A stretch of DNA of 64,000 nucleotides from SIRX01 sp965214475 (GCA_965214475.1 OZ243953.1:1736001-1800000), one strand, 5' to 3'; shown: positions 16,351 to 24,864, counted from the first letter of the stretch. Translations and numbers: made by a program. Notes: generated by a model not told the origin, from the sequence alone.

Positions 16351-17735
16351 TCTCCTCCCCCACCTCCCACGAGGCTTTCACCGGCCGGGCAGATGTACTC
16401 GCCATTCTCTTTCTTAGTGACGAGTTCCTGGTCCAAAGTGATGCAGTCGTAGATCAAATACCCGGGGTTGTCGCTGCTCCCGGCTACCGCAGGGCCTTCC
16501 TGTACCCGACGGGCCGACTCGCGGGTGTAGCCCATGGTGACCATCGCAAATATTACCGTTGCGGCGCAGGCCATCAGAGCGAACTGGCTCCAGCGGCTGG
16601 CCCGGCCCCAGTGGAAACCCTCCGCCGCTGCCTTCAGATATAGCGCCACCACGAAGAACCCGACGAGCATCAGGCCGATTAGGCCGATGTACTTCCACGG
16701 GTACATGCTCCCCAGCGGTATCGCCGTGTCTTCCCCGTTCGCGAACACCAGTCCGATCTCAGGGATGAAGGATGTATCAGCCGGGATGATGTTCAGTATC
16801 GTGAACAGCCCCGTGAAGCCCAATGCCCCTACCGCGAGCTTGTGCAAAATCGGCATAGGCTTTACGGCGAACCGCAGCTTGTGCACGAAGTATGCCGTCG
16901 AGGCGATGCTCATAACCGCGATCCAGATGACCAGCACGTTGAATACCCAGGCCTGCTCTCCGAGCATTATGCGGTCGAAGGCCGCCGGAGAACTCTCACG
17001 GATACCCTTCAGATAGCCGTAACCAATAACCGGCTGGATGATGAGGAAAGCAAAGCCCCAGATGAGACCGAAGTGCCCCATCCAGTCGTAGTACTCCCGG
17101 TCATCTTCCCGCGTACTCCGCAGGTAACGCCAGCCACCCCAGCCGGCGATCAGGAACCCGGCGTAGGAGAAGTTTCCGATGAAACGGTGCATGTTCAGTG
17201 GCACATTTGTCTGGTTCAAGAAAGTTTTGGCAACGTCGTTTACCGGGGCTTCTGCCGGGGTCAGCATGTAAGAAGCCACCGCGTCTATCATGGTCATCGC
17301 CATGAGGCCCATAAAACCCGCTATAAATCCGAAGACTACGTGCAAGGTCTTCCGGTAGGCGAGCTTGTCCCACACGTTGTACCAAGCGTAGACGATGATG
17401 ATCTGGCCCAAGAACATGAAAGCCTCGACCAGAAATACCCAAAAAAAGATGTTTTGGAGGTAGGAGAAGAAGACTGGGAACAACGTTATCAACGCGAGCA
17501 CGAACGTGATCGCCAGGGCCGCTCCGGAAGCAAAGAGCAACACCACGAAGCGCGCCAGGTTGCGCGCGAAGCGTTCGTATCGTGGTTGTTTGGTAACCAG
17601 TCCCAAATACTCGCTCGTGGCGGCTATAAGAACCGCACCGATAATGAACGCCGCGAATAAAATATGCGTTTGCACGAGCACGGCAATAACGACGTTCTTG
17701 CCAATTATGGGGACTTGAAGGTCACCTATAGGCAT
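16347..17735 (-). CDS. CydA-like b-type cytochrome, second copy
   Basis: Membrane protein of 462 residues related to subunit I of cytochrome bd oxidase. QTHILFAAFIIG places His24 where CydA has its high-spin heme ligand, and NMHRFIGNFSYAGF places His183 where CydA has a low-spin heme ligand. At the proton-path site VEAFMFLGQI, one glutamate (Glu104) is kept and the second is a glutamine. The expected heme-ligand methionine region reads YPWKYIGLIGLM, where the Met is not obvious. There are about nine hydrophobic helices. The tail ends in a Gly-rich stretch and has no CxxCH heme c motif. It is coupled to subunit IV upstream (14-bp gap) and to a 41-residue protein downstream. No cydB is nearby, so an ordinary bd oxidase is unlikely. 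Confidence 0.85.
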   Translation of the reverse strand: MPIGDLQVPIIGKNVVIAVLVQTHILFAAFIIGAVLIAATSEYLGLVTKQPRYERFARNLARFVVLLFASGAALAITFVLALITLFPVFFSYLQNIFFWVFLVEAFMFLGQIIIVYAWYNVWDKLAYRKTLHVVFGFIAGFMGLMAMTMIDAVASYMLTPAEAPVNDVAKTFLNQTNVPLNMHRFIGNFSYAGFLIAGWGGWRYLRSTREDDREYYDWMGHFGLIWGFAFLIIQPVIGYGYLKGIRESSPAAFDRIMLGEQAWVFNVLVIWIAVMSIASTAYFVHKLRFAVKPMPILHKLAVGALGFTGLFTILNIIPADTSFIPEIGLVFANGEDTAIPLGSMYPWKYIGLIGLMLVGFFVVALYLKAAAEGFHWGRASRWSQFALMACAATVIFAMVTMGYTRESARRVQEGPAVAGSSDNPGYLIYDCITLDQELVTKKENGEYICPAGESLVGGGGGE

Positions 17736-17749
17736 CCTCTAATCTCCTT

Positions 17750-18229
17750 CTACCCGCCGGGGAAGTTCATGATCCGGCTGAGACCGAGCAGCATGTTCAG
17801 TACCACGGTAAACAAGATCAGAAGACCAATTATCACCGCGTAAGGCCTCCTTACGGGGCTGTAGAGCGGCTCGCTATCCAGCCAGGGCATGGCGAACATC
17901 AGTACGATAAAGATCGTCGGTACTACGACGGCCCCAAAAGCCACCAGCGCATAGCCGGGGAAGAACATCAGCATCTGCTCGTAGAAGAAGAAGAACCATT
18001 CCGGCCGCGGCACGTAGTCGACGGTGGCCGTGTTTGCCGGCTCCGAGAGCGGAGCGGGGAAAGCGTAAGAGAGCACGACACAGGCTATGAGCAGTAACAT
18101 CGAAACCCAGCCGTCCTTCAAAACCTGCCCCGGGAAAAATCCCATGGTCTCGTCCGGTTTATCGAAGACGTTATCTTCAGTAATTACTTCTTCTTCGACG
18201 GGTTTTGCCTTGCCACCTGCTACTTGCAC
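17750..18229 (-). CDS. Cytochrome b C-terminal subunit (subunit IV/PetD-like)
   Basis: C-terminal part of a split cytochrome b, equivalent to subunit IV of b6f complexes. The 159-residue protein has a soluble N-terminus (about 40 residues) and three hydrophobic helices. The quinol-oxidation-site motif appears as PRPEWFFFFYEQML, a PEWF variant of the usual PEWY loop, with the conserved glutamate. It lies between the cytochrome b6-type gene (70 bp upstream) and the second CydA-like gene. Together with the Rieske protein it would form the quinol-oxidising core of a bc-type complex. The bound quinone is probably menaquinone, as is usual in actinobacteria. Confidence 0.9.
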   Translation of the reverse strand: MQVAGGKAKPVEEEVITEDNVFDKPDETMGFFPGQVLKDGWVSMLLLIACVVLSYAFPAPLSEPANTATVDYVPRPEWFFFFYEQMLMFFPGYALVAFGAVVVPTIFIVLMFAMPWLDSEPLYSPVRRPYAVIIGLLILFTVVLNMLLGLSRIMNFPGG

Positions 18230-18299
18230 TGCTTCACCTCTCTTTCTTGATTACACATTAATAATAACAGTAACGCGTAACGGCTATTGGTAAACGCTC

Positions 18300-19145
18300 T
18301 TACTCTCGACCGTTTTCTTCCCCGCTTTTCCCGCGTCCGTTCTCGCCATAGCCGTTGGTTTCGTAGTCGTCGTCTTCGTACTCGTCTTCGCCCAACTCGT
18401 AGCGGGCGTACTCTTCGAGACGCTGCTGCTCGTGGAGCTTGGCGAGCCGGTCGCTATACTCACCCTGCGTACCGAACTCTCCGTGGAACCGCAGCAGATA
18501 GAGGTGTATGCCGATAAACGGCGCTATGGCCGCCGGCAGCAACCAGACGTGGATGGCGAAGAACCGCGACAGCGTGGCCGGTCCCGCAACGTCGCCGCCG
18601 AGCAGGAAGTTGATCACGTACCCGCCGACGAACGGGGAGTAAGAGCCGATCTTCATACCCACGACGGAGGCCCAGAAGCCGTCCTGGTCCCAGCGCAGGA
18701 GGTAGCCGGTAAAGGCCAGCCCGATCACGAGCAAGAGCAGTATGACGCCCGTAATCCAGTTCCACTCCCGCGGCGCTTTGTATGAGCCGGAGAAGAACGT
18801 ACGGGCCATGTGCAGCCCGATCACGGCCAACAGGAAGTTCGCAGACCAGTAATGGATACCCCGGATGACGTTTCCGAAGTACGCCTCGTTCATTATGAAG
18901 TAGACGGAGTTCCAGGCGTGGTCCGTCGTTGGGACGTAGTAGAAGAGCAGCAGGATGCCGGTGAGGAACTGGAGCGATATGAGGAAAAGCGTCGCGCTCC
19001 CCAGCGTGTAGAGCCAGGCGCCCCGCTTCGGGACCGGTTCGTAGAGGGCGTGCTCCAACTGAGAGACTATGCCGGTCCGGTCCTCCATCCAGTCTACGAT
19101 GACCTTGCTGGCGGTTTCGGTTTGAGATCTAATTCTGCTAATCAT
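18300..19145 (-). CDS. Cytochrome b6-type subunit
   Basis: N-terminal, heme-bearing part of a split cytochrome b. Four hydrophobic helices carry the bis-histidine ligands His98 and His112 (IRGIHYW and GLHMARTFF) and His199 and His214 (FAIHVWL and GIHLYLLRFHG). The 15-residue separation of the second pair is the b6f-like spacing, one more than in mitochondrial-type cytochrome b. GYLLRWDQ is the typical segment after helix C. The last 50 residues are an unusual acidic, Gly/Asn/Glu-rich tail. It is downstream of the Rieske gene (29 bp) and upstream of subunit IV. Confidence 0.93.
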   Translation of the reverse strand: MISRIRSQTETASKVIVDWMEDRTGIVSQLEHALYEPVPKRGAWLYTLGSATLFLISLQFLTGILLLFYYVPTTDHAWNSVYFIMNEAYFGNVIRGIHYWSANFLLAVIGLHMARTFFSGSYKAPREWNWITGVILLLLVIGLAFTGYLLRWDQDGFWASVVGMKIGSYSPFVGGYVINFLLGGDVAGPATLSRFFAIHVWLLPAAIAPFIGIHLYLLRFHGEFGTQGEYSDRLAKLHEQQRLEEYARYELGEDEYEDDDYETNGYGENGRGKSGEENGRE

Positions 19146-19174
19146 ACTGTTCCCTCTCTAACCTCTGGCCTTTC

Positions 19175-19852
19175 CTAGACTACGTAAGGCTCCTGCGTAC
19201 TGATGCCGGGTATGCCTTTTTTGGTGTCGTACTCGTGCTTGACGTAGAGCTTTCCGTCCTCGCGAATTTCGTTCTCGACGTACTTGTACATGCCTCGCGG
19301 TGGTGGACCCGCCACGTAGGCGCCGTTGATGTCGTATATCCCACCGTGGCACGGGCAGAGAAACTCTCCGTGACCGCCCACCACGAGCCAGCGCACCGGG
19401 CATCCCAAATGGGCGCAGGAGTTAGAGAGCACGTTCAGATTTTTGAGTGCCGTCTGACGTTGTTCCTGCGAAAGATTGCCGCTCAGGTCTCCCAAAGATT
19501 TCGGTTTTTTGCCATCCTTCCAAGAGAGCCAGATGGCATTCTTAACCACGAAACCCCGGTCGGACTTCTGGGCCTCCGGGAACTCTTCCTGAACTTTACG
19601 CTCGCCGTAGATCTGGTTTATAGGAAACTCGACCTCGAAGACCTTGGGTTCTCCCTCCGGCACCTCGCTGATCGGGCCCACTTCCTGCCAGCCCGGCGAG
19701 ATATCCGATTGGCCGAGGATGTTGGTCTTGATGACCGGGCTCAAGACAAAAGCCGCCGAAGGGATTGCAAGCAAGGCTCCCATAACGGTTCCCACGAGAC
19801 CAAATCCTAGGAAGTCGCTCCGGGTCATAGGGTCTTTTTGTAACTCAGTCAA
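19175..19852 (-). CDS. Rieske iron-sulfur protein
   Basis: 2Fe-2S subunit that accepts the first electron from quinol in bc-type complexes. A membrane anchor at about residues 14-37 (FLGFGLVGTVMGALLAIPS) is followed by a soluble domain. The cluster-binding boxes are CAHLGC and CPCHGGIYD, giving two Cys and two His ligands plus two Cys able to form the family disulfide. The 225-residue length suits an actinobacterial or b6f-like Rieske protein. The insertion between anchor and cluster domain (about 60-145) is longer than in plant-type proteins. It is the gene after the first CydA-like gene. Confidence 0.95.
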   Translation of the reverse strand: MTELQKDPMTRSDFLGFGLVGTVMGALLAIPSAAFVLSPVIKTNILGQSDISPGWQEVGPISEVPEGEPKVFEVEFPINQIYGERKVQEEFPEAQKSDRGFVVKNAIWLSWKDGKKPKSLGDLSGNLSQEQRQTALKNLNVLSNSCAHLGCPVRWLVVGGHGEFLCPCHGGIYDINGAYVAGPPPRGMYKYVENEIREDGKLYVKHEYDTKKGIPGISTQEPYVV

Positions 19853-19895
19853 CTCTCTCTACCTCTTCTAGAAAGTCCTTGTATCTCAAAAAACA

Positions 19896-21239
19896 TCAAC
19901 GTCCGAACCCTTCCGGTGGAGGTCCGCTCTCTACCGTAAAGTCTGGTTGATTATATACCGTGAATGGAACCCTGGAGTTCGACTTCATAAAGCCCATGTT
20001 AAGCGCCACGACCGCCGCCAAAACTCCCAGTCCCATAAGCACCACCCGATACCCGGTTCCGGGACTACCGTAGCGGAACCGCAGCCGGCCCCGGAAGTAG
20101 GTGATGAAGGCTCCCAGCGTCGCCAGGATCATCACCAGCAACATTATGTAGCGCATGTAGAGAAACGGAAACGCCGCGAGCGGCGAGATGGCGTACAGTC
20201 CGGCTACCGCCGCTACCAGGGTAAAGAAGCGTATCGGTACCCGGCCTCCGCCCTCGGGATGCCTTACGGCCCCCAGGTACATGGCGACGTTCGAGAGTAC
20301 GAACAGCCCGACCACCAGCCAAAGGTTTATCACCAAGAGGTTTCCGTAAGTTCCTCCCTCGATGAGTCGCTCGTACGAGCCGCCTGCCGCCGCCTGGTTC
20401 GCAGGGTCGTCGGGCTGGGAAACTTTAAGGGAGTACATCATGGCGAAGCCTATGACGGGCTGGAGCATAAGAAAGCCAGCGCCCCAGGTAAGCCCGACCG
20501 AGGTGGTCCAGTCGTAGAACGCCCGGTCTTCCTGGGTCTTGGAGCGAATGTACATAAAAGAAGCGTACGCCGCCAGCGCGAAGGCCGGCCAGGAGAGGTT
20601 GGCGAAGGTACGGTGCAAGACCATCTCCACGAACATCGGGTTGAATATACCTTGCAGCGCGACACCGAAGTTGGCGACGTTGCCCTGCGTGATCTCGATG
20701 GTGTCCGCCCCGCCGCCGGTGGTCATGTAGGTGTCTATTCCGGTCATAATAACCATCCAGAGCCAGATAAAGAACCCCATGGTGAAACCGAAGAGGATGT
20801 GTCGCCCCTTGTAGAGCACGCTGTAGCGGTCCCATTTATAGTAGTAGGTGTACATTCCCCACAGGGCCAGGCCCATCGAGAGCATTGCGATCGCTATAAA
20901 GTAGAAGAAGTTCGTGAAGAGCGAGGTGGTTACCTGAGGATAGAGTCCCACCAACAACACTATGAACAACACCGCGAACGTCGCGCCGGTGCTAAAGGTC
21001 AGAACGTTGAAGCGCGCCAGCGAGTGCGCCAAACGGTCCATTCGCGGACTGCCGGTACGTGCACCCCAGGCTTGCAGCACCGGGGCCGCCAGCGCGAACC
21101 CTACGAACAGCTCGGCCCAAAACATATGGACCAACATCGAAAAGCCCGTAAAGAACCTGGCCCCGCCCACCTCGGACATAGCGCCGGAGAGGTCTATTTG
21201 GGCCAGAAGGTGAAGCCCCGTCGAACTAATTGTGCCCAA
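19896..21239 (-). CDS. CydA-like b-type cytochrome, first copy
   Basis: Membrane protein of 447 residues with a CydA-like fold but distant from the second copy. LVHMFWAELFVGF gives His38 at the position of the first CydA heme ligand, and EMVLHRTFANLSW gives His209 at that of a second ligand. LYMRYIMLLV near residue 360 offers a candidate methionine ligand. Both proton-path glutamates of canonical CydA are absent: the region reads FFYFIAIAMLSMGLALW. There are about nine hydrophobic helices and no CxxCH motif. A serine- and proline-rich C-terminus (SRVPFTVYNQPDF and on) follows the last helix. It is the second gene of the operon, before the Rieske gene. Without cydB and without those glutamates, oxygen reduction by this subunit is doubtful; electron transfer from the bc core is more likely. 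Confidence 0.85.
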   Translation of the reverse strand: MGTISSTGLHLLAQIDLSGAMSEVGGARFFTGFSMLVHMFWAELFVGFALAAPVLQAWGARTGSPRMDRLAHSLARFNVLTFSTGATFAVLFIVLLVGLYPQVTTSLFTNFFYFIAIAMLSMGLALWGMYTYYYKWDRYSVLYKGRHILFGFTMGFFIWLWMVIMTGIDTYMTTGGGADTIEITQGNVANFGVALQGIFNPMFVEMVLHRTFANLSWPAFALAAYASFMYIRSKTQEDRAFYDWTTSVGLTWGAGFLMLQPVIGFAMMYSLKVSQPDDPANQAAAGGSYERLIEGGTYGNLLVINLWLVVGLFVLSNVAMYLGAVRHPEGGGRVPIRFFTLVAAVAGLYAISPLAAFPFLYMRYIMLLVMILATLGAFITYFRGRLRFRYGSPGTGYRVVLMGLGVLAAVVALNMGFMKSNSRVPFTVYNQPDFTVESGPPPEGFGR

Positions 21240-21253
21240 GATTTATACTCCTT

Positions 21254-21931
21254 CTAGGCGCTGCCGGTACGGTCCAGAACTGATTCTCCACCGGAGCCTC
21301 CATCCGAACCGTCCTCCAGATTTCTTGCCCCCGACCGGTACAGGATAGCCTGATGTATGGCCCGGGGCTCCAACCGTTCATCGACGATGTAGTAAGAGGC
21401 GCCGCCGCTCTGCAGTGCCTCTCGGATAGGACGCAACGAGCGCCGGTCGCGGGTGTTTGCAAAGACGAGAACCCTGCCGAGCTCAAACTGGTCATTCCAG
21501 GACTCAGATTCTTCCCGCGGGGCCTCCATGTCGGTGAGGATCGGGGTGACCCCGACCCGCGTGAGAGATCCCGCAAAAAGTATCGCCGCCAGCGATACGA
21601 AAACCACGAGGGATGGAATCCCGATACCGGGTGTCGTAATGGCAAAGAAAATGCCGAAGATGATGAAAGCTATGGCGAAGCCTATGGGCACTTCGAGGCC
21701 GCGTCGGTCATCAGGAATCACGATGTAGCGCGTTCCTTCTGGAAATGGCTCCGGTTCGCCAGGATCTCGGCGCTTGAGGACCACGGTCAAGTCTTTCGGC
21801 TCTACGCCAAGCTCACGTATTTCAGCCACGGCCTGGTTTAGCTCTTGGCCGTCGTCTATCACCCCGATCACCGTATACTCGGAGACTTGCTCCGGTAACC
21901 CCCGGTCTTTTCCCAAACCAGCTACCTCCAT
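21254..21931 (-). CDS. Unknown two-helix membrane protein heading the bc/CydA-like operon
   Basis: First gene of the operon, 14 bp before the first CydA-like gene. ATG at 21931 gives 225 residues; the frame stays open further up but with unlike sequence. The N-terminal part (YTVIGVIDDGQELNQAVAEI followed by RELGVEPKDL) resembles the small ferredoxin-like domains seen in YflT-type stress proteins and in DUF3341 proteins. Two adjacent hydrophobic helices follow at about residues 82-125, then a soluble domain with GRVLVFANTRDRRSLRPIRE. No cofactor motif is visible. It may be an assembly factor or peripheral subunit of the complex. Function unknown. Confidence 0.6.
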   Translation of the reverse strand: MEVAGLGKDRGLPEQVSEYTVIGVIDDGQELNQAVAEIRELGVEPKDLTVVLKRRDPGEPEPFPEGTRYIVIPDDRRGLEVPIGFAIAFIIFGIFFAITTPGIGIPSLVVFVSLAAILFAGSLTRVGVTPILTDMEAPREESESWNDQFELGRVLVFANTRDRRSLRPIREALQSGGASYYIVDERLEPRAIHQAILYRSGARNLEDGSDGGSGGESVLDRTGSA

Positions 21932-22125
21932 AGAGGATAAAGTCGTGTATCCGATTTTTACGTCCGGCGTTTTATTCACCGTGCCACAGCATACATGGTC
22001 ATGGTAATTGATACCAGACCCTGCAGCCAACGCTCAGGTATCTCTTTCACACCACGACACTGAAGCAAGCCCTTCTTGTGAAGATGTACTCTTCAACCTC
22101 TACCCGTTCGGTTAAACTGTGGAGC

Positions 22126-22800
22126 ATGGATACGCGCAACAGAGAGCAGCCTTCGGAGCTTGGCGGTTACGTGGATGGTCACTACGAGGAACGCGGGCTC
22201 GGGGCCTGGCTCAAACGCAATCCATGGCTACTGCTGCGCCTGTTTATGGTCATGGTTTTCACCTTCGGAGCCTCTACGGTGGCGGCGAACTTCACTTATG
22301 GCCTGCAGTGGAATCCGGTGGAGTTGAGCGTAGAACAGATCAACGACAGCAAACTACCGGCGAGACTAGAGATCGGGGACTACGTCGAGATCCGCGGCAC
22401 CCCCGACATACCTGACGGCTTGAAGCCGGAGGAGGTCGGCAGACCAAGCTCGAAGGTCGGGTCGGCGTCCCGCTACAGCACCGCATACTACTACTACCAG
22501 TTGGAGGAGACGGACGACAACCTGCTTCTCCAGAGCATAGAAAACATACCGGACCCGGAGACGGAAGAGGTCGTTTTGCAAGGCAAGCTCTCGAACGTGG
22601 GCACGGTTATCTTTCACGACACGACCCAGGAAAGTCTCAGCTTCACCAACCTCCCCAGAAACGAAAGCATTCCTGTCATAGAAACCGGCGACACTCCAGA
22701 ATACTATCGGCAGATCTTCCCCGCTTACTCGGCAATAATCGGCTTGGGGCTTCTCTCAATAGCTTGGCTCTTCTGGAAACGGAACAAGCCTTTCGCTTAG
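22126..22800 (+). CDS. Unknown bitopic membrane protein divergent from the bc/CydA-like operon
   Basis: Predicted protein of 224 residues that I do not recognise. A short cytoplasmic N-terminus is followed by one hydrophobic helix (LLLRLFMVMVFTFGASTVAA, about residues 36-57). A soluble middle region of about 130 residues contains RLEIGDYVEIRGTPDIPDG, reminiscent of OB-fold or GIDE-type domains. A second helix (YSAIIGLGLLSIAWLFW) lies at the very end. A TAAACT hexamer ends 7 nt before the ATG, so the mRNA may be leaderless. It is divergent from the respiratory operon and followed 93 bp later by an ABC exporter, so its partner genes are uncertain. Confidence 0.6.
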   Translation: MDTRNREQPSELGGYVDGHYEERGLGAWLKRNPWLLLRLFMVMVFTFGASTVAANFTYGLQWNPVELSVEQINDSKLPARLEIGDYVEIRGTPDIPDGLKPEEVGRPSSKVGSASRYSTAYYYYQLEETDDNLLLQSIENIPDPETEEVVLQGKLSNVGTVIFHDTTQESLSFTNLPRNESIPVIETGDTPEYYRQIFPAYSAIIGLGLLSIAWLFWKRNKPFA

Positions 22801-22893
22801 AGGGCCGGACTTCTTGAGTGGGGTCCGTAGCCACTAGCGATAACGGGTTCACGACGGAGATGAAGCAATCATCAGTATAATCCCATTTAGACG

Positions 22894-23934
22894 ATGGAAA
22901 TTTCTAGAAAAGACATACCAGTCTCCGAAAGGGCCCGCGAAGAAACCGCCGCTTCCACCATTATAGAGACTAACGGGCTCACGAAAGTTTACGGACGGGT
23001 AGTGGCGCTGAAGGATTTGGATCTCAGAGTCAGAGAGAACTCTATCTTTGGTTTTCTGGGGCCGAACGGAGCGGGTAAGACCACGGCCATGAAGTTACTT
23101 TTGGGACTTTCCCGCCCAACCTCCGGCTCCGGCACGGTCTTCGGAAAAGATATCGCCGCCGGTAACTTCGAGATCCGGCGTAGGGTAGGCTACCTCGCCC
23201 AGGACCCACACTACTACGGACACATGACGGCGCGCGAAACGCTCCGGTTCGCGGCGCGTTTTTTCTACTCCGGCCCGGAAACGGCCGTCGAGCAGCGCGT
23301 AGAAAACTCGCTCACGCTCGTCGGACTTTCGGATCGGGCGGACCGCAGGATCCAGGGTTTCTCCGGCGGCGAGCGGCAGCGGCTCGGACTCGCCCAGGCC
23401 CAGCTCAACGATCCGGAGCTACTAATCCTGGACGAACCAGCCGCCTCTCTAGACCCGATGGGCCGCCGCGACGTACTCGAAATCATAGAGCGTTTGCGAG
23501 AGGAACGGGGCACGACGATCTTCTACTCCACCCACATCTTGGATGATGTCCAGCGCGTCTCGGACTCGGTGGCGATCCTCAAGGCCGGCCACCTCCTAGC
23601 CCAGGCCCCGATAGACGAACTGCTCTTGGTCGAAGGCTCAGGGATCGCCGCCTACGAAATCATCCTTAGGCAGAACGCCGAAGACGAACTGGAGAAAGCC
23701 CGGACACGCCTCCGTTCGCAGAGCTGGGTCGCCTCGCTAGAAGAGTCTCCGGGTTCTTACGGAGAGCAGATCTGGCTAGTAAAAACGACTGACGAGTCGG
23801 CGGCTGAGGAGAGTTTGCTGCGGGTGATCTTAGAGGGCCGAGGCACGAAAGTCCTGGGCTTCGGGCGAAAAAGGCAGAGCCTCGAAGAGGCCTTTTTCGC
23901 CCTTATAGAAAAGGGCGGAAGCGGTGAAGCCTAG
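22894..23934 (+). CDS. ABC transporter ATP-binding protein
   Basis: ATPase subunit of an ABC exporter, partner of the permease encoded next. Walker A is GFLGPNGAGKTTAMKLLLG, the Q-loop lies in VGYLAQDPHYYG, the signature is FSGGERQRLGLAQAQ, Walker B is PELLILDEPAASLDPMG and the switch histidine is in YSTHILDDV. After the ATPase (about residues 25-255) a C-terminal domain of about 90 residues follows, as in the CcmA/YbhF/NatA type. The cargo is unknown. A TATAAT hexamer 12 bp before the ATG suggests a very short leader. It overlaps the permease gene by 11 bp. Confidence 0.93.
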   Translation: MEISRKDIPVSERAREETAASTIIETNGLTKVYGRVVALKDLDLRVRENSIFGFLGPNGAGKTTAMKLLLGLSRPTSGSGTVFGKDIAAGNFEIRRRVGYLAQDPHYYGHMTARETLRFAARFFYSGPETAVEQRVENSLTLVGLSDRADRRIQGFSGGERQRLGLAQAQLNDPELLILDEPAASLDPMGRRDVLEIIERLREERGTTIFYSTHILDDVQRVSDSVAILKAGHLLAQAPIDELLLVEGSGIAAYEIILRQNAEDELEKARTRLRSQSWVASLEESPGSYGEQIWLVKTTDESAAEESLLRVILEGRGTKVLGFGRKRQSLEEAFFALIEKGGSGEA

Positions 23935-24763
23935 AGTAGCTGCCGGAGAGAAAGCGCGAGTGCCTGCGGAGCAGGAAGAGCAGAACGTTCTCGAACCGGC
24001 GAAAGGGCCTCTCAGCGGTTTCCGCAATTTGGTCGGCAAAGAGAACGGCGAGTGGACGACCGGCCTGTCGCTCGTGGCGCACGGTGTAATCTGGATACTC
24101 ATAGTCGCGCTCGTTTCCGTAGCCGTAGCTTTTTTCCGGGGCGAGATGGGTTCGGGTGACTCTCCAAAGAATCTGAACGACGCGGGAGCCCTGATGTTCT
24201 TTGTTCTCGGGGCGGTGGCCTCGGTCATCGCCGTGGTCGCCAAGACGCAGGGTGCGATCATCGGCGAGAAACAGCTCGGCACGGCCGCGTGGGTCCTCTC
24301 GAAGCCAGCTTCTCGCAGGGCGTTTGTTCTAGCAAAGCTCGTGGTTCACTTCCGCTGGCTGCTAACGCTCACGCTGCTCTTGCCAGCAGTCATATTTTAT
24401 GTCCTTATGACGGCCGTCTCTACCGTCCCCCCGCCGCCGCTGGCATTTATCGCGGGGGTCGGGGTTCTCGCCCTGGGGCTTCTCTTCTATCTCTCGCTGT
24501 CGTTGCTACTCGGCACCGTCTTCGAGAGTCGCGGGGCGTTGGCCGGGTGCGTCTTCGGCTTTATGGTCGCCGGGTTCATGCTCGCAAACTACGCGACCTG
24601 GCTCACAGCGGCCTTTCCGTGGCTCTTCTTCCAATTCGGGTACGACCTGGTAAAGCAAGGCTACGTTCCCCTTTACAGTTTGGTCTCCCTCCCCGCCACC
24701 GCACTCTGGATCTTCCTGTTCATCTTTCTAGCCCTACGCCGCTTCGAGCGCGCCGAACTCTAG
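23924..24763 (+). CDS. ABC transporter permease (ABC-2 type)
   Basis: Membrane subunit for the preceding ATPase. About 45 soluble N-terminal residues are followed by six hydrophobic helices (for example VIWILIVALVSVAVAFF, ALMFFVLGAVASVIAVVAK and LFYLSLSLLLGTVFESRGAL). The segment IIGEKQLGTAAWVLSKPASR between helices two and three matches the conserved ABC-2 permease cytoplasmic loop. It is 279 residues long, typical of NatB/YhaP-like permeases of two-gene exporters. The substrate cannot be told. The first in-frame GTG start overlaps the ATPase stop by 11 bp. Confidence 0.85.
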   Translation: MKPRVAAGEKARVPAEQEEQNVLEPAKGPLSGFRNLVGKENGEWTTGLSLVAHGVIWILIVALVSVAVAFFRGEMGSGDSPKNLNDAGALMFFVLGAVASVIAVVAKTQGAIIGEKQLGTAAWVLSKPASRRAFVLAKLVVHFRWLLTLTLLLPAVIFYVLMTAVSTVPPPPLAFIAGVGVLALGLLFYLSLSLLLGTVFESRGALAGCVFGFMVAGFMLANYATWLTAAFPWLFFQFGYDLVKQGYVPLYSLVSLPATALWIFLFIFLALRRFERAEL

Positions 24764-24834
24764 CTGCTTTGCGCTAAACGCCCCAGCGTAAATGCCCATA
24801 GTGACATTGTCCCTCTAGAATAGACCTGACCTTG

Positions 24835-24864
24835 TTGCTATATTGGCTACGCATATAGCATAAT
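24835..24864 (+). promoter_or_regulatory. Inverted repeat and candidate promoter before the purine permease
   Basis: TGCTATAT (24836-24843) and ATATAGCA (24853-24860) form an 8-bp inverted repeat with a 9-bp spacer. It overlaps a possible promoter, TTGCTA (24835-24840) and CATAAT (24859-24864) with 18 bp between. Such an overlap is what a repressor site would look like. The region does not match the conserved core of the purine riboswitch that often controls such permeases. Confidence 0.35.

Noticed and set aside
16842..17660. A 272-codon plus-strand frame opposite the second CydA-like gene
   Set aside because: Composition and lack of motifs mark it as an antisense shadow.
19947..21257. A 436-codon plus-strand frame opposite the first CydA-like gene
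   Set aside because: High His, Arg and Gln content and no hydrophobic or motif pattern. It mirrors the codon bias of the real gene.
16225..21931. A standard cytochrome bd oxidase operon
   Set aside because: No cydB, cydC or cydD is present, and both CydA-like proteins lack conserved oxidase-site residues.
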